From NCBI GenBank assembly GCA_964057225.1, contig OZ059898.1, positions 62,001 to 126,000 of the forward strand: DNA of 64,000 nucleotides. Reading direction: 5' to 3'. Positions 27,281-39,600 of this stretch are shown piece after piece; the first letter of the stretch is position 1, and every line of letters starts with the position of its first letter. The stretch comes from Auanema rhodensis. Its lineage: Eukaryota > Nematoda > Chromadorea > Rhabditida > Rhabditidae. The position numbers and the translations under genes are program-made. The notes beneath the pieces are model-generated. The model did not search any database. It was not told the origin of the DNA and saw nothing but the letters and a program-made list of their open reading frames with translations.

Positions 27281-30200
27281 TTACATACCAAGTGCACATC
27301 ACGTGTACATTTAATTAGCATAAATTAAAGTTCACGTAAATTTCAAAGTCATGGTTACCATGAACCAATATCAATAAAAATTTGTTTTGAGACTAATATG
27401 GACATGGGGAATCTAATTTAGAAAACCGCATCTCTTTATCTTTCACGTGAAGCGAGTTACATACCAAGTGCACATCACGTGTACATTTAATTAGCATAAA
27501 TTAAAGTTCACGTAAATTTCAAAGTCATGGTTACCATGAAGCAATATCAATAAAAATTTGTTTTTAGACTAATATGGACATGGGGAATCTAATTTTGAAA
27601 ACCGCATCTCTTTATCTTTCACGTGAAGCGAGTTACATACCAAGTGCACATCACGTGTACATTTAATTAGCATAAATTAAAGTTCACGTAAATTTCAAAG
27701 TCATGGTTACCATGAACCAATATCAATAAAAATTTGTTTTGAGACTAATATGGACATGGGGAATCTAATTTAGAAAACCGCATCTCTTTATCTTTCACGT
27801 GAAGCGAGTTACATACCAAGTGCACATCACGTGTACATTTAATTAGCATAAATTAAAGTTCACGTAAATTTCAAAGTCATGGTTACCATGAAGCAATATC
27901 AATAAAAATTTGTTTTTAGACTAATATGGACATGGGGAATCTAATTTTGAAAACCGCATCTCTTTATCTTTCACGTGAAGCGAGTTACATACCAAGTGCA
28001 CATCACGTGTACATTTAATTAGCATAAATTAAAGTTCACGTAAATTTCAAAGTCATGGTTACCATGAACCAATATCAATAAAAATTTGTTTTGAGACTAA
28101 TATGGACATGGGGAATCTAATTTAGAAAACCGCATCTCTTTATCTTTCACGTGAAGCGAGTTACATACCAAGTGCACATCACGTGTACATTTAATTAGCA
28201 TAAATTAAAGTTCACGTAAATTTCAAAGTCATGGTTACCATGAAGCAATATCAATAAAAATTTGTTTTTAGACTAATATGGACATGGGGAATCTAATTTA
28301 GAAAACCGCATCTCTTTATCTTTCACGTGAAGCGAGTTACATACCAAGTGCACATCACGTGTACATTTAATTAGCATAAATTAAAGTTCACGTAAATTTC
28401 AAAGTCATGGTTACCATGAAGCAATATCAATAAAAATTTGTTTTTAGACTAATATGGACATGGGGAATCTAATTTAGAAAACCGCATCTCTTTATCTTTC
28501 ACGTGAAGCGAGTTACATACCAAGTGCACATCACGTGTACATTTAATTAGCATAAATTAAAGTTCACGTAAATTTCAAAGTCATGGTTACCATGAAGCAA
28601 TATCAATAAAAATTTGTTTTTAGACTAATATGGACATGGGGAATCTAATTTTGAAAACCGCATCTCTTTATCTTTCACGTGAAGCGAGTTACATACCAAG
28701 TGCACATCACGTGTACATTTAATTAGCATAAATTAAAGTTCACGTAAATTTCAAAGTCATGGTTACCATGAACCAATATCAATAAAAATTTGTTTTGAGA
28801 CTAATATGGACATGGGGAATCTAATTTAGAAAACCGCATCTCTTTATCTTTCACGTGAAGCGAGTTACATACCAAGTGCACATCACGTGTACATTTAATT
28901 AGCATAAATTAAAGTTCACGTAAATTTCAAAGTCATGGTTACCATGAAGCAATATCAATAAAAATTTGTTTTTAGACTAATATGGACATGGGGAATCTAA
29001 TTTAGAAAACCGCATCTCTTTATCTTTCACGTGAAGCGAGTTACATACCAAGTGCACATCACGTGTACATTTAATTAGCATAAATTAAAGTTCACGTAAA
29101 TTTCAAAGTCATGGTTACCATGAAGCAATATCAATAAAAATTTGTTTTTAGACTAATATGGACATGGGGAATCTAATTTAGAAAACCGCATCTCTTTATC
29201 TTTCACGTGAAGCGAGTTACATACCAAGTGCACATCACGTGTACATTTAATTAGCATAAATTAAAGTTCACGTAAATTTCAAAGTCATGGTTACCATGAA
29301 GCAATATCAATAAAAATTTGTTTTTAGACTAATATGGACATGGGGAATCTAATTTTGAAAACCGCATCTCTTTATCTTTCACGTGAAGCGAGTTACATAC
29401 CAAGTGCACATCACGTGTACATTTAATTAGCATAAATTAAAGTTCACGTAAATTTCAAAGTCATGGTTACCATGAACCAATATCAATAAAAATTTGTTTT
29501 GAGACTAATATGGACATGGGGAATCTAATTTAGAAAACCGCATCTCTTTATCTTTCACGTGAAGCGAGTTACATACCAAGTGCACATCACGTGTACATTT
29601 AATTAGCATAAATTAAAGTTCACGTAAATTTCAAAGTCATGGTTACCATGAAGCAATATCAATAAAAATTTGTTTTTAGACTAATATGGACATGGGGAAT
29701 CTAATTTTGAAAACCGCATCTCTTTATCTTTCACGTGAAGCGAGTTACATACCAAGTGCACATCACGTGTACATTTAATTAGCATAAATTAAAGTTCACG
29801 TAAATTTCAAAGTCATGGTTACCATGAACCAATATCAATAAAAATTTGTTTTGAGACTAATATGGACATGGGGAATCTAATTTAGAAAACCGCATCTCTT
29901 TATCTTTCACGTGAAGCGAGTTACATACCAAGTGCACATCACGTGTACATTTAATTAGCATAAATTAAAGTTCACGTAAATTTCAAAGTCATGGTTACCA
30001 TGAAGCAATATCAATAAAAATTTGTTTTTAGACTAATATGGACATGGGGAATCTAATTTTGAAAACCGCATCTCTTTATCTTTCACGTGAAGCGAGTTAC
30101 ATACCAAGTGCACATCACGTGTACATTTAATTAGCATAAATTAAAGTTCACGTAAATTTCAAAGTCATGGTTACCATGAAGCAATATCAATAAAAATTTG

Positions 30201-30624
30201 TTTTTAGACTAATATGGACATGGGGAATCTAATTTAGAAAACCGCATCTCTTTATCTTTCACGTGAAGCGAGTTACATACCAAGTGCACATCACGTGTAC
30301 ATTTAATTAGCATAAATTAAAGTTCACGTAAATTTCAAAGTCATGGTTACCATGAAGCAATATCAATAAAAATTTGTTTTTAGACTAATATGGACATGGG
30401 GAATCTAATTTAGAAAACCGCATCTCTTTATCTTTCACGTGAAGCGAGTTACATACCAAGTGCACATCACGTGTACATTTAATTAGCATAAATTAAAGTT
30501 CACGTAAATTTCAAAGTCATGGTTACCATGAAGCAATATCAATAAAAATTTGTTTTTAGACTAATATGGACATGGGGAATCTAATTTTGAAAACCGCATC
30601 TCTTTATCTTTCACGTGAAGCGAG
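27281..30624 (+). repeat. Locally amplified T140A patch, M156-M174 (3344 bp)
   Basis: Only types 3 and 4 occur here: 3-4-3-4-3-4-4-4-3-4-4-4-3-4-3-4-4-4-4. T140A marks the type 3 copies M156, M158, M160, M164, M168 and M170 and the type 4 copies M161, M162, M165, M166, M172 and M173. A 4-mer (type 3 T140A, type 4 T140A, type 4 T140A, plain type 4; 704 bp) is tandem at M160-M163 and M164-M167. A 2-mer (type 3 T140A, type 4) repeats at M156-M159 and M168-M169. The patch lies exactly between the two copies of the 15-monomer block. Confidence 0.92.
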
Positions 30625-33264
30625 TTACATACCAAGTGCACATCACGTGTACATTTAATTAGCATAAATTAAAGTTCACGTAAATTTCAAAGTCATGGTT
30701 ACCATGAACCAATATCAATAAAAATTTGTTTTGAGACTAATATGGACATGGGGAATCTAATTTTGAAAACCGCATCTCTTTATCTTTCACGTGAAGCGAG
30801 TTACATACCAAGTGCACATCACGTGTACATTTAATTAGCATAAATTAAAGTTCACGTAAATTTCAAAGTCATGGTTACCATGAAGCAATATCAATAAAAA
30901 TTTGTTTTTAGACTAATATGGACATGGGGAATCTAATTTTGAAAACCGCATCTCTTTATCTTTCACGTGAAGCGAGTTACATACCAAGTGCACATCACGT
31001 GTACATTTAATTAGCATAAATTAAAGTTCACGTAAATTTCAAAGTCATGGTTACCATGAAGCAATATCAATAAAAATTTGTTTTTAGACTAATATGGACA
31101 TGGGGAATCTAATTTTGAAAACCGCATCTCTTTATCTTTCACGTGAAGCGAGTTACATACCAAGTGCACATCACGTGTACATTTAATTAGCATAAATTAA
31201 AGTTCACGTAAATTTCAAAGTCATGGTTACCATGAAGCAATATCAATAAAAATTTGTTTTTAGACTAATATGGACAGGGGGAATCTAATTTTGAAAACCG
31301 CATCTCTTTATCTTTCACGTGAAGCGAGTTACATACCAAGTGCACATCACGTGTACATTTAATTAGCATAAATTAAAGTTCACGTAAATTTCAAAGTCAT
31401 GGTTACCATGAAGCAATATCAATAAAAATTTGTTTTTAGACTAATATGGACATGGGGAATCTAATTTTGAAAACCGCATCTCTTTATCTTTCACGTGAAG
31501 CGAGTTACATACCAAGTGCACATCACGTGTACATTTAATTAGCATAAATTAAAGTTCACGTAAATTTCAAAGTCATGGTTACCATGAACCAATATCAATA
31601 AAAATTTGTTTTGAGACTAATATGGACATGGGGAATCTAATTTTGAAAACCGCATCTCTTTATCTTTCACGTGAAGCGAGTTACATACCAAGTGCACATC
31701 ACGTGTACATTTAATTAGCATAAATTAAAGTTCACGTAAATTTCAAAGTCATGGTTACCATGCACCAATATCAATAAAAATTTGTTTTTAGACTAATATG
31801 GACATGGGGAATCTAATTTTGAAAACCGCATCTCTTTATCTTTCACGTGAAGCGAGTTACATACCAAGTGCACATCACGTGTACATTTAATTAGCATAAA
31901 TTAAAGTTCACGTAAATTTCAAAGTCATGGTTACCATGAACCAATATCAATAAAAATTTGTTTTTAGACTAATATGGACATGGGGAATCTATTTTTGAAA
32001 ACCGCATCTCTTTATCTTTCACGTGAAGCGAGTTACATACCAAGTGCACATCACGTGTACATTTAATTAGCATAAATTAAAGTTCACGTAAATTTCAAAG
32101 TCATGGTTACCATGAACCAATATCAATAAAAATTTGTTTTTAGACTAATATGGACATGGGGAATCTAATTTTGAAAACCGCATCTCTTTATCTTTCACGT
32201 GAAGCGAGTTACATAACAAGTGCACATCACGTGTACATTTAATTAGCATAAATTAAAGTTCACGTAAATTTCAAAGTCATGGTTACCATGCACCAATATC
32301 AATAAAAATTTGTTTTTAGACTAATATGGACATGGGGAATCTAATTTTGAAAACCGCATCTCTTTATCTTTCACGTGAAGCGAGTTACATACCAAGTGCA
32401 CATCACGTGTACATTTAATTAGCATAAATTAAAGTTCACGTAAATTTCAAAGTCATGGTTACCATGCACCAATATCAATAAAAATTTGTTTTTAGACTAA
32501 TATGGACATGGGGAATCTAATTTTGAAAACCGCATCTCTTTATCTTTCACGTGAAGCGAGTTACATACCAAGTGCACATCACGTGTACATTTAATTAGCA
32601 TAAATTAAAGTTCACGTAAATTTCAAAGTCATGGTTACCATGAACCAATATCAATAAAAATTTGTTTTGAGACTAATATGGACATGGGGAATCTAATTTT
32701 GAAAACCGCATCTCTTTATCTTTCACGTGAAGCGAGTTACATACCAAGTGCACATCACGTGTACATTTAATTAGCATAAATTAAAGTTCACGTAAATTTC
32801 AAAGTCATGGTTACCATGAAGCAATATCAATAAAAATTTGTTTTTAGACTAATATGGACATGGGGAATCTAATTTTGAAAACCGCATCTCTTTATCTTTC
32901 ACGTGAAGCGAGTTACATACCAAGTGCACATCACGTGTACATTTAATTAGCATAAATTAAAGTTCACGTAAATTTCAAAGTCATGGTTACCATGAAGCAA
33001 TATCAATAAAAATTTGTTTTTAGACTAATATGGACAGGGGGAATCTAATTTTGAAAACCGCATCTCTTTATCTTTCACGTGAAGCGAGTTACATACCAAG
33101 TGCACATCACGTGTACATTTAATTAGCATAAATTAAAGTTCACGTAAATTTCAAAGTCCTGGTTACCATGCACCAATATCAATAAAAATTTGTTTTTAGA
33201 CTAATATGGACATGGGGAATCTAATTTTGAAAACCGCATCTCTTTATCTTTCACGTGAAGCGAG
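30625..33264 (+). repeat. 15-monomer block, copy 2 (2640 bp)
   Basis: M175-M189 have the order 3-4-4-5-4-3-1-2-2-1-1-3-4-5-1, with A136T in M182 and C8A in M184, matching M141-M155 monomer by monomer. The one difference I noticed is A71C in M189, which breaks the 70-82 dyad. The type 3 copy M175 lacks T140A, so the patch ends cleanly at the block start. Confidence 0.92.
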
Positions 33265-36200
33265 TTACATACCAAGTGCACATCACGTGTACATTTAATT
33301 AGCATAAATTAAAGTTCACGTAAATTTCAAAGTCATGGTTACCATGAACCAATATCAATAAAAATTTGTTTTTAGACTAATATGGACATGGGGAATCTAA
33401 TTTAGAAAACCGCATCTCTTTATCTTTCACGTGAAGCGAGTTACATACCAAGTGCACATCACGTGTACATTTAATTAGCATAAATTAAAGTTCACGTAAA
33501 TTTCAAAGTCATGGTTACCATGAACCAATATCAATAAAAATTTGTTTTTAGACTAATATGGACATGGGGAATCTAATTTTGAAAACCGCATCTCTTCTTC
33601 TTTCACGTGAAGCGAGTTACATACCAAGTGCACATCACGTGTACATTTAATTAGCATAAATTAAAGTTCACGTAAATTTCAAAGTCATGGTTACCATGAA
33701 CCAATATCAATAAAAATTTGTTTTTAGACTAATATGGACATGGGGAATCTAATTTAGAAAACCGCATCTCTTTATCTTTCACGTGAAGCGAGTTACATAC
33801 CAAGTGCACATCACGTGTACATTTAATTAGCATAAATTAAATTTCACGTAAATTTCAAAGTCATGGTTACCATGCACCAATATCAATAAAAATTTGTTTT
33901 TAGACTAATATGGACATGGGGAATCTAATTTTGAAAACCGCATCTCTTTATCTTTCACGTGAAGCGAGTTACATACCAAGTGCACATCACGTGTACATTT
34001 AATTAGCATAAATTAAAGTTCACGTAAATTTCAAAGTCATGGTTACCATGAACCAATATCAATAAAAATTTGTTTTTAGACTAATATGGACATGGGGAAT
34101 CTAATTTTGAAAACCGCATTTCTTTATCTTTCACGTGAAGCGAGTTACATACCAAGTGCACATCACGTGTACATTTAATTAGCATAAATTAAAGTTCACG
34201 TAAAATTCAAAGTCATGGTTACCATGAACCAATATCAATAAAAATTTGTTTTTAGACTAATATGGACATGGGGAATCTAATTTTGAAAACCGCATCTCTT
34301 TATCTTTCACGTGAAGCGAGTTACATACCAAGTGCACATCACGTGTACATTTAATTAGCATAAATTAAAGTTCACGTAAATTTCAAAGTCATGGTTACCA
34401 TGAACCAATATCAATAAAAATTTGTTTTTAGACTAATATGGACATGGGGAATCTAATTTTGAAAACCGCATCTCTTTATCTTTCACGTGAAGCGAGTTAC
34501 ATAACAAGTGCACATCACGTGTACATTTAATTAGCATAAATTAAAGTTCACGTAAATTTCAAAGTCATGGTTACCATGCACCAATATCAATAAAAATTTG
34601 TTTTTAGACTAATATGGACATGGGGAATCTAATTTTGAAAACCGCATCTCTTTATCTTTCACGTGAAGCGAGTTACATACCAAGTGCACATCACGTGTAC
34701 ATTTAATTAGCATAAATTAAAGTTCACGTAAATTTCAAAGTCATGGTTACCATGCACCAATATCAATAAAAATTTGTTTTTAGACTAATATGGACATGGG
34801 GAATCTAATTTTGAAAACCGCATCTCTTTATCTTTCACGTGAAGCGAGTTACATACCAAGTGCACATCACGTGTACATTTAATTAGCAAAAATTAAAGTT
34901 CACGTAAATTTCAAAGTCATGGTTACCATGAACCAATATCAATAAAAATTTGTTTTGAGACTAATATGGACATGGGGAATCTAATTTTGAAAACCGCATC
35001 TCTTTATCTTTCACGTGAAGCGAGTTACATACCAAGTGCACATCACGTGTACATTTAATTAGCATAAATTAAAGTTCACGTAAATTTCAAAGTCATGGTT
35101 ACCATGAAGCAATATCAATAAAAATTTGTTTTTAGACTAATATGGACATGGGGAATCTAATTTTGAAAACCGCATCTCTTTATCTTTCACGTGAAGCGAG
35201 TTACATACCAAGTGCACATCACGTGTACATTTAATTAGCATAAATTAAAGTTCACGTAAAATTCAAAGTCATGGTTACCATGAACCAATATCAATAAAAA
35301 TTTGTTTTTAGACTAATATGGACATGGGGAATCTAATTTTGAAAACCGCATCTCTTTATCTTTCACGTGAAGCGAGTTACATACCAAGTGCACATCACGT
35401 GTACATTTAATTAGCATAAATTAAAGTTCACGTAAATTTCAAAGTCATGGTTACCATGAACCAATATCAATAAAAATTTGTTTTTAGACTAATATGGACT
35501 AGGGGAATCTAATTTTGAAAACCGCATCTCTTTATCTTTCACGTGAAGCGAGTTACATACCAAGTGCACATCACGTGTACATTTAATTAGCATAAATTAA
35601 AGTTCACGTAAATTTCAAAGTCATGGTTACCATGCACCAATATCAATAAAAATTTGTTTTTAGACTAATATGGACATGGGGAATCTAATTTTGAAAACCG
35701 CATCTCTTTATCTTTCACGTGAAGCGAGTTACATACCAAGTGCACATCACGTGTACATTTAATTAGCATAAATTAAAGTTCACGTAAATTTCAAAGTCAT
35801 GGTTACCATGCACCAATATCAATAAAAATTTGTTTTTAGACTAATATGGACATGGGGAATCTAATTTTGAAAACCGCATCTCTTTATCTTTCACGTGAAG
35901 CGAGTTACATACCAAGTGCACATCACGTGTACATTTAATTAGCATAAATTAAAGTTCACGTAAATTTCAAAGTCATGGTTACCATGCACCAATATCAATA
36001 AAAATTTGTTTTTAGACTAATATGGACATGGGGAATCTAATTTTGAAAACCGCATCTCTTTATCTTTCACGTGAAGCGAGTTACATACCAAGTGCACATC
36101 ACGTGTACATTTAATTAGCATAAATTAAAGTTCACGTAAATTTCAAAGTCATGGTTACCATGAAGCAATATCAATAAAAATTTGTTTTTAGACTAATATG

Positions 36201-36608
36201 GACATGGGGAATCTAATTTTGAAAACCGCATCTCTTTATCTTTCACGTGAAGCGAGTTACATACCAAGTGCACATCACGCGTACATTTAATTAGCATAAA
36301 TTAAAGTTCACGTAAATTTCAAAGTCATGGTTACCATGAAGCAATATCAATAAAAATTTGTTTTTAGACTAATATGGACAGGGGGAATCTAATTTTGAAA
36401 ACCGCATCTCTTTATCTTTCACGTGAAGCGAGTTACATACCAAGTGCACATCACGTGTACATTTAATTAGCATAAATTAAAGTTCACGTAAATTTCAAAG
36501 TCATGGTTACCATGAAGCAATATCAATAAAAATTTGTTTTTAGACTAATATGGACATGGGGAATCTAATTTTGAAAACCGCATCTCTTTATCTTTCACGT
36601 GAAGCGAG
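33265..36608 (+). repeat. Array segment M190-M208, composite of earlier blocks
   Basis: The order is 2-2-2-1-2-2-2-1-1-3-4-2-2-1-1-1-4-5-4. M190 and M192 have T140A, M191 (33441-33616) has T157C+A158T, M193 has G50T, M197 has C8A, M201 has T61A, M202 has X and M207 has T24C. The first half matches M92-M103 and the second matches M125-M130. M194-M195 is a C152T copy followed by a T61A copy, a pair otherwise found only right of 45 kb. Confidence 0.88.
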
Positions 36609-39600
36609 TTACATACCAAGTGCACATCACGTGTACATTTAATTAGCATAAATTAAAGTTCACGTAAATTTCAAAGTCATGGTTACCATGAACCAATATC
36701 AATAAAAATTTGTTTTGAGACTAATATGGACATGGGGAATCTAATTTTGAAAACCGCATCTCTTTATCTTTCACGTGAAGCGAGTTACATACCAAGTGCA
36801 CATCACGTGTACATTTAATTAGCATAAATTAAAGTTCACGTAAATTTCAAAGTCATGGTTACCATGCACCAATATCAATAAAAATTTGTTTTTAGACTAA
36901 TATGGACATGGGGAATCTAATTTTGAAAACCGCATCTCTTTATCTTTCACGTGAAGCGAGTTACATACCAAGTGCACATCACGTGTACATTTAATTAGCA
37001 TAAATTAAAGTTCACGTAAATTTCAAAGTCATGGTTACCATGAAGCAATATCAATAAAAATTTGTTTTTAGACTAATATGGACAGGGGGAATCTAATTTT
37101 GAAAACCGCATCTCTTTATCTTTCACGTGAAGCGAGTTACATACCAAGTGCACATCACGTGTACATTTAATTAGCATAAATTAAAGTTCACGTAAATTTC
37201 AAAGTCATGGTTACCATGAAGCAATATCAATAAAAATTTGTTTTTAGACTAATATGGACATGGGGAATCTAATTTTGAAAACCGCATCTCTTTATCTTTC
37301 ACGTGAAGCGAGTTACATACCAAGTGCACATCACGTGTACATTTAATTAGCATAAATTAAAGTTCACGTAAATTTCAAAGTCATGGTTACCATGAACCAA
37401 TATCAATAAAAATTTGTTTTGAGACTAATATGGACATGGGGAATCTAATTTTGAAAACCGCATCTCTTTATCTTTCACGTGAAGCGAGTTACATACCAAG
37501 TGCACATCACGTGTACATTTAATTAGCATAAATTAAAGTTCACGTAAATTTCAAAGTCATGGTTACCATGAACCAATATCAATAAAAATTTGTTTTGAGA
37601 CTAATATGGACATGGGGAATCTAATTTTGAAAACCGCATCTCTTTATCTTTCACGTGAAGCGAGTTACATACCAAGTGCACATCACGTGTACATTTAATT
37701 AGCATAAATTAAAGTTCACGTAAATTTCAAAGTCATGGTTACCATGCACCAATATCAATAAAAATTTGTTTTTAGACTAATATGGACATGGGGAATCTAA
37801 TTTTGAAAACCGCATCTCTTTATCTTTCACGTGAAGCGAGTTACATACCAAGTGCACATCACGTGTACATTTAATTAGCATAAATTAAAGTTCACGTAAA
37901 TTTCAAAGTCATGGTTACCATGAACCAATATCAATAAAAATTTGTTTTGAGACTAATATGGACATGGGGAATCTAATTTTGAAAACCGCATCTCTTTATC
38001 TTTCACGTGAAGCGAGTTACATACCAAGTGCACATCACGTGTACATTTAATTAGCATAAATTAAAGTTCACGTAAATTTCAAAGTCATGGTTACCATGCA
38101 CCAATATCAATAAAAATTTGTTTTTAGACTAATATGGACATGGGGAATCTAATTTTGAAAACCGCATCTCTTTATCTTTCACGTGAAGCGAGTTACATAC
38201 CAAGTGCACATCACGTGTACATTTAATTAGCATAAATTAAAGTTCACGTAAATTTCAAAGTCATGGTTACCATGAACCAATATCAATAAAAATTTGTTTT
38301 TAGACTAATATGGACATGGGGAATCTATTTTTGAAAACCGCATCTCTTTATCTTTCACGTGAAGCGAGTTACATACCAAGTGCACATCACGTGTACATTT
38401 AATTAGCATAAATTAAAGTTCACGTAAATTTCAAAGTCATGGTTACCATGAACCAATATCAATAAAAATTTGTTTTTAGACTAATATGGACATGGGGAAT
38501 CTAATTTTGAAAACCGCATCTCTTTATCTTTCACGTGAAGCGAGTTACATAACAAGTGCACATCACGTGTACATTTAATTAGCATAAATTAAAGTTCACG
38601 TAAATTTCAAAGTCATGGTTACCATGCACCAATATCAATAAAAATTTGTTTTTAGACTAATATGGACATGGGGAATCTAATTTTGAAAACCGCATCTCTT
38701 TATCTTTCACGTGAAGCGAGTTACATACCAAGTGCACATCACGTGTACATTTAATTAGCATAAATTAAAGTTCACGTAAATTTCAAAGTCATGGTTACCA
38801 TGCACCAATATCAATAAAAATTTGTTTTTAGACTAATATGGACATGGGGAATCTAATTTTGAAAACCGCATCTCTTTATCTTTCACGTGAAGCGAGTTAC
38901 ATACCAAGTGCACATCACGTGTACATTTAATTAGCATAAATTAAAGTTCACGTAAATTTCAAAGTCATGGTTACCATGAACCAATATCAATAAAAATTTG
39001 TTTTGAGACTAATATGGACATGGGGAATCTAATTTTGAAAACCGCATCTCTTTATCTTTCACGTGAAGCGAGTTACATACCAAGTGCTCATCACGTGTAC
39101 ATTTAATTAGCATAAATTAAAGTTCACGTAAATTTCAAAGTCATGGTTACCATGAAGCAATATCAATAAAAATTTGTTTTTAGACTAATATGGACATGGG
39201 GAATCTAATTTTGAAAACCGCATCTCTTTATCTTTCACGTGAAGCGAGTTACATACCAAGTGCACATCACGTGTACATTTAATTAGCATAAATTAAAGTT
39301 CACGTAAAATTCAAAGTCATGGTTACCATGAACCAATATCAATAAAAATTTGTTTTTAGACTAATATGGACATGGGGAATCTAATTTTGAAAACCGCATC
39401 TCTTTATCTTTCACGTGAAGCGAGTTACATACCAAGTGCACATCACGTGTACATTTAATTAGCATAAATTAAAGTTCACGTAAATTTCAAAGTCATGGTT
39501 ACCATGAACCAATATCAATAAAAATTTGTTTTTAGACTAATATGGACTAGGGGAATCTAATTTTGAAAACCGCATCTCTTTATCTTTCACGTGAAGCGAG

